From: an uncultured Oscillospiraceae bacterium
Lineage (GTDB): Bacteria; Bacillota; Clostridia; Oscillospirales; Oscillospiraceae
Direction of reading: 5' to 3'
Length of the DNA: 64,000 nt
Assembly (NCBI GenBank): GCA_947624985.1
Contig: CANQMO010000011.1
Coordinates: forward strand, 1-64,000
Shown piece after piece: positions 7,735 through 15,630 of the stretch (positions are counted from its first letter, which is position 1; every line of letters starts with the position of its first letter). A model generated the notes under the pieces. It was not told the origin of the DNA. It did no database searches and saw only the letters and a list, made by a program, of their open reading frames with translations. The translations under genes were made by a program, and so were the position numbers.

Positions 7735-8790
7735 TCACAGCCCCGCTTTCATGAACGCGCCCGCCGTCCGGGTATCCATAGGCCGGACGGAGCAGGAGCC
7801 GATGGCCTCCGGCACGACGACGCCGATGGCGCCGCCGGAGCGCTTTTTGTCCGAGAGCATCCGGTCCATGAGGGCCGGGAAGGGGATGTGGGTACGGGTG
7901 GGCAGGCCGAAGCGCTCCAGCACGGTCACGACCCTTTCCGGCACGTCCGGGGAGCAGAAGCCGTATTTCGCGGCGGCCCGGCAGACCGCCGCCATGCCGA
8001 TGGCCACGCACTGGCCGTGGGAGAGGGCATAGTCGCTGCACGCCTCCACCGCGTGGCCCAGGGTGTGGCCCAGATTCAAAAGGGCCCGGCGGCCCGTGTC
8101 CCGCTCGTCCTGGGCCACCACGTCCCGCTTCAGCGCCACGGACCGGGCGATCACCGCCTCCCGGTCAAAGTCCACGCCCTCCCCGGCAAGACGTTCAAAG
8201 AGCGCCTCGTCGAACAGCACGGACATCTTGATCACCTCCGCGCAGCCGGAGACGAAGTCCGCCGGCGGCAGGGTGGAGAGGGCGTCCGTGTCGCACAGCA
8301 CCAGCTTGGGCTGCCAGAAGGCCCCCATCAGGTTCTTGCCGGCGGGCAGGTCCACGGCGGTCTTGCCGCCTACGGAGGAGTCCACCGCGGCCAGCAGGCT
8401 GGTGGGCAGTTGCACATAGCTCACGCCCCGCATGAAGGTGGCGGAGGCCAGCCCCGTCAGATCGCCCACCATGCCCCCGCCCAGCGCCACGAACAGGTCC
8501 GAGCGGGTCATGCGGCGGTCCGCCGCGAAGTTCAGTATCTCGATCAGGCTCCCGGCGGTCTTGCTGGCCTCGCCGTGGGGGAGGGTGTATACGTCCCCCG
8601 CAAGGCCCGCGGCCTGAAGGCTCCGGGTACAGACCTCCGCCCAGCAGGGGCCCACATTGTCGTCCGTCACCAGCACATAGCGGGCGGCTTTGGGACACAG
8701 AGAACGGACCTTATCGCCCAGGGAGGGCAGCAGCCCGGGGCCGATCAGCACGTCGTAGGGGTCGGAGACCGGCACACGCACCGTTTTCAT
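7735..8790 (-). CDS. aroB: 3-dehydroquinate synthase
   Basis: A 351-residue NAD- and metal-dependent enzyme that cyclises DAHP to 3-dehydroquinate. The nucleotide-binding segment GGGMVGDLTGLAS and the catalytic/metal region with AEVIKM, LNLGHTLGHAVE and HGQCVAIGM are all present. The length matches the family. It overlaps the tyrA stop by four bases (ATGA) and is separated from aroA by one base. Its position after the DAHP synthase and tyrA genes means the operon order does not follow the pathway order. Confidence 0.96.
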   Translation of the reverse strand: MKTVRVPVSDPYDVLIGPGLLPSLGDKVRSLCPKAARYVLVTDDNVGPCWAEVCTRSLQAAGLAGDVYTLPHGEASKTAGSLIEILNFAADRRMTRSDLFVALGGGMVGDLTGLASATFMRGVSYVQLPTSLLAAVDSSVGGKTAVDLPAGKNLMGAFWQPKLVLCDTDALSTLPPADFVSGCAEVIKMSVLFDEALFERLAGEGVDFDREAVIARSVALKRDVVAQDERDTGRRALLNLGHTLGHAVEACSDYALSHGQCVAIGMAAVCRAAAKYGFCSPDVPERVVTVLERFGLPTRTHIPFPALMDRMLSDKKRSGGAIGVVVPEAIGSCSVRPMDTRTAGAFMKAGL

Positions 8791-9620
8791 CCGTCTATCT
8801 CCTCCTTGCGCTTTTTCCCCTCGTCCAGCAGAGAGCGCAGCGCATCAAAGTCGTTGTCGGCGATGGCCTTTCGGTATGCCTGCATGCTGGCGATAAAGGC
8901 GTCCATCTCCGAGAGCATGTTTTCCCGGTTGTCCAGAATGAGCTCGCTCCACATGTCCGGATTCAGCCATGCCACCCTTGTCAGGTCCTTGTAGCTGCCG
9001 GCGGAGAAGCCCTTATGCCGGGCGGCGGTGGGGCTTTTGATGTAGCCGTTGGACACCACATGGCACATCTGGGAGGTGAAAGCGATCATCTCGTCGTGCT
9101 TCGCCGCCGTGGTGATGCTGATTCGTCCGAAGCCCGCGGGCTTCAAAAGGTCCTTCACCCGCTGCAAAAAGGCCGCGTCGTCAAACCGGGGCGGCACGAT
9201 CACCATGGGGGCCCGGTCATAGAGGGTGGCCCTGGCGTGCTTGAAGCCGGAAAACTGGGTGCCGGCCATGGGGTGCCCGCCCACGAAGGTGAACCCGTGC
9301 TCTCTTGCCAGCGGAAAGGCAAATTCGCATATCTCCCGCTTCACGCCGGCGCAGTCCATCACGATACCCGATTTGGAGAAATCGTCCGCATGGGCGGTCA
9401 TGTAATCCATGGCGGCCCGGGGGTACAGGGCGATGAGCACCAGGTCGCAGTCTTTCAGGTTTTCGACGGTCAGCTCCCCGTCGATGGCTCCGTCCAGCAG
9501 GGCGAATTCCACCACCGGGGCGCTGCGGTTGGTCCCCAGCACGGTGACGGAGGGGTCCCTCTTATAAGCCTTGGCCAGGGACCCGCCGATGAGCCCCAGC
9601 CCCACGACGCCGACGGTCAT
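8787..9620 (-). CDS. tyrA: prephenate dehydrogenase
   Basis: A 277-residue NAD-dependent dehydrogenase that converts prephenate to 4-hydroxyphenylpyruvate for tyrosine. It opens with the Rossmann GLGLIGGS loop, and GGHPMAGTQFSGF carries the conserved catalytic His. The protein ends in a helical dimerisation domain with no C-terminal ACT domain, so feedback inhibition by Tyr through ACT is not expected. The start at 9620 overlaps the DAHP synthase stop as ATGA; the frame upstream of it is a shadow of aroF. Confidence 0.93.
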   Translation of the reverse strand: MTVGVVGLGLIGGSLAKAYKRDPSVTVLGTNRSAPVVEFALLDGAIDGELTVENLKDCDLVLIALYPRAAMDYMTAHADDFSKSGIVMDCAGVKREICEFAFPLAREHGFTFVGGHPMAGTQFSGFKHARATLYDRAPMVIVPPRFDDAAFLQRVKDLLKPAGFGRISITTAAKHDEMIAFTSQMCHVVSNGYIKSPTAARHKGFSAGSYKDLTRVAWLNPDMWSELILDNRENMLSEMDAFIASMQAYRKAIADNDFDALRSLLDEGKKRKEEIDG

Positions 9621-10621
9621 CCCCGCACGACCTCCAAAATGCGCATCATCTGCGCCATCAGGGTGTCGAACTGGGCCGGGGTCAGGCTCTGGGCCCCGTC
9701 GCACAGGGCGTGGAGCGGGTCGTTGTGCACCTCCACCATGATACCGTCCGCCCCGGCGGCGGCCGCCGCCAGCGCCATGGAGGGCACCAGACTGGAGTGG
9801 CCGGTGGCGTGGCTGGGGTCCACCACCACGGGCAGATGGCTCAGCTCGTGCAGCACCGGCACGCAGCTCAGGTCCAGAGTGTTGCGGGTATAGGTCTCGT
9901 AGGTGCGGATGCCCCGCTCGCAGAGGATCACGTTCTCGTTGCCCCCGGCCATGATGTACTCGGCGCTCATGAGAAGCTCCTTGTTGGTGTTGGCCAGGCC
10001 CCGCTTGAGCAAAACGGTCTTATTGGTGCGGCCCAGACCCTTCAAAAGCTCGAAGTTCTGCATGTTCCGGGCGCCCACCTGGATCACGTCCACGTCCTCG
10101 AAAAGGTCCAGATCCCGGATGTCCATGATCTCCGACACCAGAGGCAGGCCCGTGGCCTTTTTCGCCTCGCTGAGAAGCTCCAGACCGGTGGCGTGCAGGC
10201 CCTGGAAGTCGTAGGGGCTGGTCCTGGGCTTGAAGGCGCCGCCTCGCAGGAGCTTGGCGCCGCTGGCCTTCACGGACCGGGCGATGCCGATGATCTGCTC
10301 TCTCGTCTCCACGGAGCAGGGCCCGGCGATGACGGCGAAGTGGCCGCCGCCGATCTTCACGCCTCCCGCGTCCACCACCGTGTCCTCCGGGTGGAATTTA
10401 CGGTTGCATTTTTTGAACGGCTCGCTGACCCGCTTCACGGACTGGACGATCTCCAGACTCTCCAGCAGATCCACGTCGATGTGGGCGGTGTCGCCCACCA
10501 GCCCCAGGATGGTGTACTCGTCGCCCTGGGAGACGTGGACCTGGACCTTCTGCCCCTCCAGCCAGTGGATGAGATGGTCCCGCTGTTCGTCGGTGGTGTT
10601 GGGCTTCAAAACGGTGATCAT
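9617..10621 (-). CDS. aroF: 3-deoxy-7-phosphoheptulonate (DAHP) synthase
   Basis: A 334-residue DAHP synthase of the type I-beta group, which condenses PEP with erythrose-4-phosphate in the first step of the pathway. The first ~75 residues form the small ferredoxin-like regulatory domain (MITVLKPNTTDEQ..), and the barrel follows with AGPCSVET, RGGAFKPRTSPY, VGARNMQNFELL and VDPSHATGH. The N-terminal domain in this group mediates feedback inhibition by Tyr or Phe in characterised homologues. It is the first structural gene after the attenuator, with AAAGGAGAAG ahead of the ATG. Confidence 0.95.
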   Translation of the reverse strand: MITVLKPNTTDEQRDHLIHWLEGQKVQVHVSQGDEYTILGLVGDTAHIDVDLLESLEIVQSVKRVSEPFKKCNRKFHPEDTVVDAGGVKIGGGHFAVIAGPCSVETREQIIGIARSVKASGAKLLRGGAFKPRTSPYDFQGLHATGLELLSEAKKATGLPLVSEIMDIRDLDLFEDVDVIQVGARNMQNFELLKGLGRTNKTVLLKRGLANTNKELLMSAEYIMAGGNENVILCERGIRTYETYTRNTLDLSCVPVLHELSHLPVVVDPSHATGHSSLVPSMALAAAAAGADGIMVEVHNDPLHALCDGAQSLTPAQFDTLMAQMMRILEVVRG

Positions 10622-10639
10622 GTAAGGCTTCTCCTTTAC

Positions 10640-10672
10640 AAAAAAGCTGTGCGGCCCATGTGCCGCACAGCC
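10640..10672 (-). terminator. attenuator terminator of the aromatic operon
   Basis: Read on the minus strand, a perfect 10-bp stem (GCTGTGCGGC with GCCGCACAGC) is followed by TTTTTTG. It lies between the stop codon of the Phe/Tyr leader peptide and the aroF Shine-Dalgarno, the position expected for a regulated terminator. Confidence 0.9.
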
Positions 10673-10716
10673 TGTAGATTACCTGTCAGTCGCTTTTTCC
10701 GCAGCACACAGCGCTA

Positions 10717-10770
10717 TTACTTTCCAAAAAAGTAATAGTAGTGATAGCCGCCGAAAAAGAAACGCTTCAT
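10717..10770 (-). CDS. Phe/Tyr-rich attenuator leader peptide
   Basis: A 17-codon ORF, too short for standard gene calling, begins with ATG at 10770 behind AAGGAG and ends with TAA. The peptide reads MKRFFFGGYHYYYFFGK: five Phe and four Tyr in 17 residues, in two runs. It is followed 45 nt later by an intrinsic terminator and then aroF. This is the classic layout for ribosome-mediated attenuation, in which scarcity of charged tRNA-Phe or tRNA-Tyr stalls the ribosome and lets transcription enter the operon. The pairing partner of the antiterminator was not resolved by eye; the region 10673-10716 should hold it. Confidence 0.88.
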   Translation of the reverse strand: MKRFFFGGYHYYYFFGK

Positions 10771-10807
10771 AAGAGGAATATCTCCTTCATCATTTAAAGA
10801 CATAAGT

Positions 10808-10836
10808 ATTATAGGACCGTTCCCGAAAAATGTCAA
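10808..10836 (-). promoter_or_regulatory. sigma-A promoter of the aromatic operon
   Basis: On the minus strand TTGACA (10836-10831) and TATAAT (10813-10808) are separated by 17 bp. The predicted start lies about 30 nt before the leader peptide, giving a short attenuator transcript. Confidence 0.9.
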
Positions 10837-10860
10837 CCTTTTGCGCGGAAAAACCGCCGG

Positions 10861-11997
10861 TCACCCGGCCCGGGTGGAGGAAAAGGAGGGCATGTCCCAG
10901 GGCAGGGGACGGGGCATGCCGCTCTCCGGTGCGGGAAGAGCGGGCTTCGCGGGGGTGGCCGTGTGCAGCACCTTGCCCCGCAGGGACATATAAAGCCGCT
11001 CCGCCAGCCGGTACAGCCGGTATATGACAGGCTTGTAGGGCGCGTAGACCTCCCCGATGAATCGGTGCAAATGCCCGCCGGAGCGCCGCTTGAAAAGATA
11101 CAGCCCATTGGAGATATCCGTGTTGTCCAGCACGCCCCGCAGGTCGTACACCCCGTCGCCCCGGGCCGCCGCCCGGCGGATCATCTCCCACTGGAGCAGG
11201 TAGTTGGGCATCACGCTCCGGTGCCGGTCGGAGCTGGCGCCAAAGGCGTACCAGGTCTTGTCGCCGTAGAAGATGGGGATGGCCCCGGCGATGGGCTCGT
11301 CCTGAAAATACGCCAGCAGCAGCGTCATGTGTCCCGGGCCCATCTCGTCCCATATCCGCTCAAAGTAGCCGAGGGGCCGGGCCAGGAACCGGTCCCGCCG
11401 GGCGGTCTCGGTCATGAGGGCGTGGAATATCTTCAAATCCTCCCGGGTCCCCTCCCGGATCACCACGCCCCGCCGCTGGGCCAGACGGATGTTGTAGCGC
11501 AGCTTCTGGGAAAACCCCGCCATCAGCGCCTCCTCGCTCTTGCCCCTGATATCCAGCCGGAACACGCTCCGGGGCTGGATGCCGTCCCGGGCGTGCTGGG
11601 ACCCGTCCCGGACCTTACAGCCCAGACTCTCCATGATGGCCCGGAAGTCGCCGTCCCCGGCGGACACATCCGGCTCCATCCGCAGGGCCATGGCGTTGTA
11701 CTTCCAGGCCAGAAGCTCCGCCCCCTCCACCAGCTGCCGGAGGCTGGCCTCGTCGTGGGTGTCGCAGACCGGCCCCCGGGCGCTGTACATGAGCGCGCCG
11801 AAAAAGGGTATCTTCCGGATCAGCACGCTCATGCCGCCCGTGATGTTGCCCTGGAGGTCCTCCGCCAGGATGATCTCGTTTTTCCAGTTGCTCTTGACTC
11901 GGGCCCATTCCACTGACTGCTGGAAATTGCACCGCTCGTGGCGGCTCAGAAACTCCGTGTACTGGCGCTTCGACTGCTCGTCGGTGACATAACGCAT
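10861..11997 (-). CDS. FemAB/FemX family peptidoglycan bridge aminoacyltransferase-like protein
   Basis: A 378-residue protein of the FemA/FemB/FemX (MurM-like) GNAT-fold family, which adds amino acids from aminoacyl-tRNA to lipid II in the cytoplasm. Two tandem GNAT halves can be recognised, with the conserved QSVEWARVKSNW opening and the family's central KLRYNIRLAQRRGV segment. The second-half motif DLRGVLDNTDISNGLYLFKRRSGG matches the family closely. The start at 11997 follows GGAGGGAAGGG; in-frame ATGs upstream lack a ribosome site. The tail after residue ~345 is Pro-rich and may be a disordered extension. The gene stands upstream of the aromatic promoter on the same strand, apparently as its own unit. 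Confidence 0.87.
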   Translation of the reverse strand: MRYVTDEQSKRQYTEFLSRHERCNFQQSVEWARVKSNWKNEIILAEDLQGNITGGMSVLIRKIPFFGALMYSARGPVCDTHDEASLRQLVEGAELLAWKYNAMALRMEPDVSAGDGDFRAIMESLGCKVRDGSQHARDGIQPRSVFRLDIRGKSEEALMAGFSQKLRYNIRLAQRRGVVIREGTREDLKIFHALMTETARRDRFLARPLGYFERIWDEMGPGHMTLLLAYFQDEPIAGAIPIFYGDKTWYAFGASSDRHRSVMPNYLLQWEMIRRAAARGDGVYDLRGVLDNTDISNGLYLFKRRSGGHLHRFIGEVYAPYKPVIYRLYRLAERLYMSLRGKVLHTATPAKPALPAPESGMPRPLPWDMPSFSSTRAG

Positions 11998-12144
11998 GAC
12001 CCTTCCCTCCATTCTCGTTTTTTGCGGGGCACACATACTATAAACGCGCCCTCCCACAAAATTGTGACAAGAAGTAACAAAAAATATGGTAGAGGGAAAA
12101 TGTGAATAAATCGTGAACGCCTCCTTAGGCTTTCTTTAAGAATA

Positions 12145-12170
12145 AGAAAGCCGCCCCGGAGCGGGGCGGC
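12145..12170 (-). terminator. intrinsic terminator after the TSUP gene
   Basis: On the minus strand GCCGCCCC-GCTCC-GGGGCGGC is followed by TTTCTTATTCTT. It lies 20 nt after the TSUP stop codon. Confidence 0.85.
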
Positions 12171-12189
12171 GGCGACGGCGGCGGGACGG

Positions 12190-12951
12190 TCAGAAGAAGG
12201 TCTCGCTCACCACGCGGAGGAAGAAGATGGCCAGAACCACGGCGATGAGGGGTTTGACGATCTTCGGGCCCTTGTCGGTGAAGCACCGGGCGCCGAGCCA
12301 GTTGCCGGCGATGCCGAAAAGCCCGGCCGTGAGACCCATAGGCAGCAGGACCTGACCGTTGACCAGGTAGGTGGCCAGAGCGGCCAGGTTGGTAGCCAGG
12401 TTGATGACCTTGGTGGCGCCGGCGGCGTCGTTGAGGCTCATGCGGGCAAGGCCCGTGAGCAGCAGCAGCAGAAACGTACCGGTGCCGGGGCCGTAAAAGC
12501 CGTCGTACACGCCGATGACCAGGGCCAGGGCGCAGGCGACGCAGGCGGTCCTGCCGGGTGGGAGCGGGTCCCTGCCGGCGGTGTCGATGGCCTTGCTTTT
12601 GAACACATACAGAGCCGTGAGCGGCAGGACGAAAAGCAGGATGATGCGAAAGACCCTGTCGTCCACCAGCAGCGCCAGATTGGCGCCGCCCGCCGAGCCC
12701 GCCAGGGCGAACGCCGCGCACAGCAGACACAGCTTCGGCCTGATGTACCCCGCCCGCCAGAACTTGACGGTGGTGACGGTGGTGCCCATGGCGGAGCTTA
12801 TTTTATTGGTGCCGATGCTCATATGTACGGGCAGCCCGGCGATGAGATAGGCGGGCAGGGAGATGAGCCCGCCGCCGCCGGCGACGGCGTCCACGAAGCC
12901 CCCCAGAAACACCAGGGGACAGACGATGAGATATTGGGTCCAGACGGGCAT
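12190..12951 (-). CDS. TSUP (TauE/SafE) family membrane permease
   Basis: A 253-residue membrane protein of the sulfite exporter/TSUP family with about eight hydrophobic segments. Typical features are the N-terminal FLGGFVDAVAGGGGLI loop, followed by GTNKISSAMGT, and the second-repeat copy GATKVINLATN, showing the internal duplication of the family. Members move small sulfur- or carbon-containing organic anions across the membrane; the substrate here is unknown. The ATG at 12951 follows AAGGAG. It is divergently transcribed from the gamma-carbonic anhydrase gene. Confidence 0.88.
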   Translation of the reverse strand: MPVWTQYLIVCPLVFLGGFVDAVAGGGGLISLPAYLIAGLPVHMSIGTNKISSAMGTTVTTVKFWRAGYIRPKLCLLCAAFALAGSAGGANLALLVDDRVFRIILLFVLPLTALYVFKSKAIDTAGRDPLPPGRTACVACALALVIGVYDGFYGPGTGTFLLLLLTGLARMSLNDAAGATKVINLATNLAALATYLVNGQVLLPMGLTAGLFGIAGNWLGARCFTDKGPKIVKPLIAVVLAIFFLRVVSETFF

Positions 12952-12971
12952 GGTGCGGCTCCTTCCGCCGG

Positions 12972-13000
12972 TTGACAGGGACCGGCGAGAACATTATAAT
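12972..13000 (+). promoter_or_regulatory. sigma-A promoter of the gamma-carbonic anhydrase gene
   Basis: TTGACA (12972-12977), a 17-bp spacer and TATAAT (12995-13000) lie 50 nt ahead of the ATG at 13050. Confidence 0.9.
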
Positions 13001-13049
13001 TTCCCTATACTATACACGCCAAAACGGACAAATGCAAGGAGGACGACCC

Positions 13050-13559
13050 ATGATCGTGACATACAAGGGCAAAACGCCGGAAGTGGACGGGAGCGCGTTC
13101 GTGGCGGAAAACGCCACCCTGATAGGAGATGTGACGGTGGGGGAGGACTCCTCCGTCTGGTTCGGGGCGGTGCTCCGGGGGGACAACGAGCCCATCCGGG
13201 TGGGTAAGCGCACCAGCGTGCAGGACAACGCCACCCTCCACTGCGACCCGGGCCACCCGCTGACCATCGGGGACGACGTGACCGTGGGCCACAACGCCGT
13301 GGTGCACGGCTGCACCGTGGAAAACGGCGCCCTTATCGGCATGGGCGCGGTGGTGCTGGACGATGCGGTGGTAGGGGAGTACTCCATCGTGGGCGCCGGG
13401 GCGGTGGTGACCGCCCGGACCGTGATTCCGCCCTGCTCCCTGGTGCTGGGCACGCCCGCCAGAGTGGTCAGGACGGGGCAGGATGGGCAGAAGCAGTCCA
13501 ACCTGAAAAACGCCGCCGGTTATGTGGCCAGGAAGAACGCTTACAAGGCAGGGCTGTGA
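13050..13559 (+). CDS. gamma-carbonic anhydrase-like hexapeptide-repeat protein
   Basis: A 169-residue left-handed beta-helix protein of the gamma-carbonic anhydrase/YrdA family. Hexapeptide repeats run through residues 20-130, and the zinc ligands are visible as His in TLHCD, VTVGHNAVVHGC, giving the usual three-His trimer-interface site. These proteins are trimers with carbonic anhydrase or unknown CoA-related activity. The start at 13050 follows CAAGGAGGACG. An open frame upstream overlaps the promoter and is not coding. It stands alone between divergent TSUP and the downstream 5'-nucleotidase gene. Confidence 0.9.
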   Translation: MIVTYKGKTPEVDGSAFVAENATLIGDVTVGEDSSVWFGAVLRGDNEPIRVGKRTSVQDNATLHCDPGHPLTIGDDVTVGHNAVVHGCTVENGALIGMGAVVLDDAVVGEYSIVGAGAVVTARTVIPPCSLVLGTPARVVRTGQDGQKQSNLKNAAGYVARKNAYKAGL

Positions 13560-13641
13560 CAGCACAAAAAAACGGGGGAAATACACAAAATCGCCGGCGG
13601 ATTTCTGTGGAAATATTCAACATGTGGTCGTGCGGTTTTCT

Positions 13642-13670
13642 TTGACATGGCCACAATATGTTGTTATAAT
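13642..13670 (+). promoter_or_regulatory. sigma-A promoter of the 5'-nucleotidase gene
   Basis: TTGACA (13642-13647) and TATAAT (13665-13670) are separated by 17 bp, 53 nt ahead of the start codon. Confidence 0.9.
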
Positions 13671-13723
13671 TGGAAAAGAAATACCACAAGATGTGTTGAC
13701 ACTATTTTACAGGAGGATATCAC

Positions 13724-15460
13724 ATGAAGAAGCTGTTTTCCCTGCTGATGGTCCTTGCCATGGTGCTGAGCCTGGCCGTTCCCGCCTTCGCCGACGAGGC
13801 GGAGGGCGAGGACGTCACGGTGCTGTACACCAACGATGTGCACACCTACATCGACAAGGACCTGAACTACACCGTGGCCGCCCAGTACCGGGACACGCTG
13901 GACAACGTGCTGCTGGTGGACGCCGGTGACGCCATCCAGGGCACCGCTTTCGGCTCCATGGACAAGGGCGAGACCATCATCAAGCTGATGAATCTGGCCG
14001 GTTATGACCTGGCGACCCTGGGCAACCACGAGTTCGACTATGGCATGGAAGGCTGCATGGACGCCATCGAGTGGGCCCAGTTCCCCTATGTGTCCTGCAA
14101 CTTCTACCATGAAAAGGACGGCGTGAAGGGCGACAATGTGCTGGACGCCTACAAGGTCTTTGAGATCGGCGGCCAGAAGATCGCCTTCATCGGTATCACC
14201 ACCCCCGAATCCTTCACCAAGTCCACCCCCGCCTACTTCCAGGACGAGGACGGCAACTACATCTACGGCATCGCCGGCGGTGAGGACGGCTCCGACCTGT
14301 ACGAGACCGTGCAGGAGGCCATCGACGACGCCTCGGAGGAGGCCGACGTGGTCATCGCTCTGGGCCACCTGGGCATAGACGAGTCCTCCGCTCCCTGGAC
14401 CAGCAAGGAAGTCATTGCCAACACCACGGGTCTGGACGCCTTCATCGACGGCCACTCCCACTCCACCGTCCCCATGGAGGAGGTGGAGGACGCCGACGGC
14501 AATGTGGTCATCCTCACCCAGACCGGCTCCTACTTCAACGCTCTGGGCCAGATGACCATCGCGCCCGACGGCACCATCACCACCGAGCTTCTGGCCCCCG
14601 AGGATGTGGAGGCCGCCCTGTACAAAAACTTTATTGCCAAGCTCTACGCCGGCGAGCTGAACGTGGATGACCTGGAGGTGCCGGTGGAGAACTGCCGCAC
14701 CGGCTGGATCGACAGCGTCAATGAGGAGCTCGGGGTGATCATCGGCACCACCGAGGACGTGCTGGACAACTATGCCGAGGACGGCACCCGTCTGGTCCGC
14801 AGCCAGGAGACCAACTCCGGCGACTTCGCGGCGGACGCGCTGTACTATCTGTTCGACCAGACCGATGTCGTGGACGGCTATCCCGTGGACATGGCCATCA
14901 TGAACGGCGGCGGTATCCGCAACGAGGCCATCACCGGCGAGATCAGCTACCTGACCTGCAAGAACATGCACACCTTCGGCAACGTGGCCTGCTTCGTCCA
15001 GGTGACCGGCCAGCAGATCCTTGACGCGCTGGAGTTCGGCGCCCGCGGCGCCGGCACCGGCGAGGAGATCGGCGGCTTCCTACAGGTCTCCGGCGCCAAG
15101 TACACCATCGACACCAGTGTGGAGAGCTCCGTCACCATGGACGAGAAGGGCGTGTTCACCGGCGTGGACGGCGAGTACCGGGTCAAGGACGTGCAGATCC
15201 TGGACCACGAGACCGGCAAGTATAAGGATCTGGACCCCGAGGCCACCTACAACCTGGCCGGCTACAACTACACCCTGCGTGATCTGGGCGACGGCTTCTC
15301 CATGTTCGACGGCGCCGTCAACATCCTGGACTACGTCATGGAGGACTACATGGTCCTGGCCAACTATGTCCAGTCCTTTGAGGACACCGACGGCGACGGC
15401 CTGCCCAACGTGACCGGGTACGAGGACCTGGAGGGCGAGGGCCGGATCACCATCGAGTGA
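13724..15460 (+). CDS. secreted 5'-nucleotidase / 2',3'-cyclic nucleotide phosphodiesterase
   Basis: A 578-residue exported UshA-like enzyme that removes phosphate from extracellular nucleotides. Residues 1-24 form a signal peptide ending AFA. The N-terminal metallophosphoesterase domain shows YTNDVHTY, DAGDAIQGT, LGNHEFDYG and DGHSHS, the two-metal ligands. The C-terminal 5'-nucleotidase domain carries NGGGIRNEA and DGFSMFDGA substrate-binding segments. No LPXTG, lipobox or wall-binding repeat is seen, so it should be released or loosely held. AGGAGG lies ahead of the start. A strong promoter precedes it and a terminator follows, so it appears monocistronic. The protein is very acidic. Confidence 0.93.
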   Translation: MKKLFSLLMVLAMVLSLAVPAFADEAEGEDVTVLYTNDVHTYIDKDLNYTVAAQYRDTLDNVLLVDAGDAIQGTAFGSMDKGETIIKLMNLAGYDLATLGNHEFDYGMEGCMDAIEWAQFPYVSCNFYHEKDGVKGDNVLDAYKVFEIGGQKIAFIGITTPESFTKSTPAYFQDEDGNYIYGIAGGEDGSDLYETVQEAIDDASEEADVVIALGHLGIDESSAPWTSKEVIANTTGLDAFIDGHSHSTVPMEEVEDADGNVVILTQTGSYFNALGQMTIAPDGTITTELLAPEDVEAALYKNFIAKLYAGELNVDDLEVPVENCRTGWIDSVNEELGVIIGTTEDVLDNYAEDGTRLVRSQETNSGDFAADALYYLFDQTDVVDGYPVDMAIMNGGGIRNEAITGEISYLTCKNMHTFGNVACFVQVTGQQILDALEFGARGAGTGEEIGGFLQVSGAKYTIDTSVESSVTMDEKGVFTGVDGEYRVKDVQILDHETGKYKDLDPEATYNLAGYNYTLRDLGDGFSMFDGAVNILDYVMEDYMVLANYVQSFEDTDGDGLPNVTGYEDLEGEGRITIE

Positions 15461-15480
15461 CCATTTCCCCCGCGATACCG

Positions 15481-15515
15481 GTCCCCGGCTCATCTGAGCC
15501 GGGGACTTTTTTTGC
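15481..15515 (+). terminator. intrinsic terminator of the 5'-nucleotidase gene
   Basis: A perfect 10-bp stem (GTCCCCGGCT with AGCCGGGGAC) is followed by eight T residues. Confidence 0.95.
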
Positions 15516-15630
15516 GTTCACAGTTCTTTCAAAAAATGTTAAATCTATCGTTAACATCTTTTCGGGGAAGGGGCGTACAATAGGACCATCAAAAGGGGAA
15601 TACCCCATATTTGAAAAGGAGCGTATGATC

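Noticed and set aside
13664-14971. 435-residue minus-strand frame inside the 5'-nucleotidase gene
   Set aside because: His/Val/Gly-rich antisense shadow of a well-supported gene, with no ribosome site.
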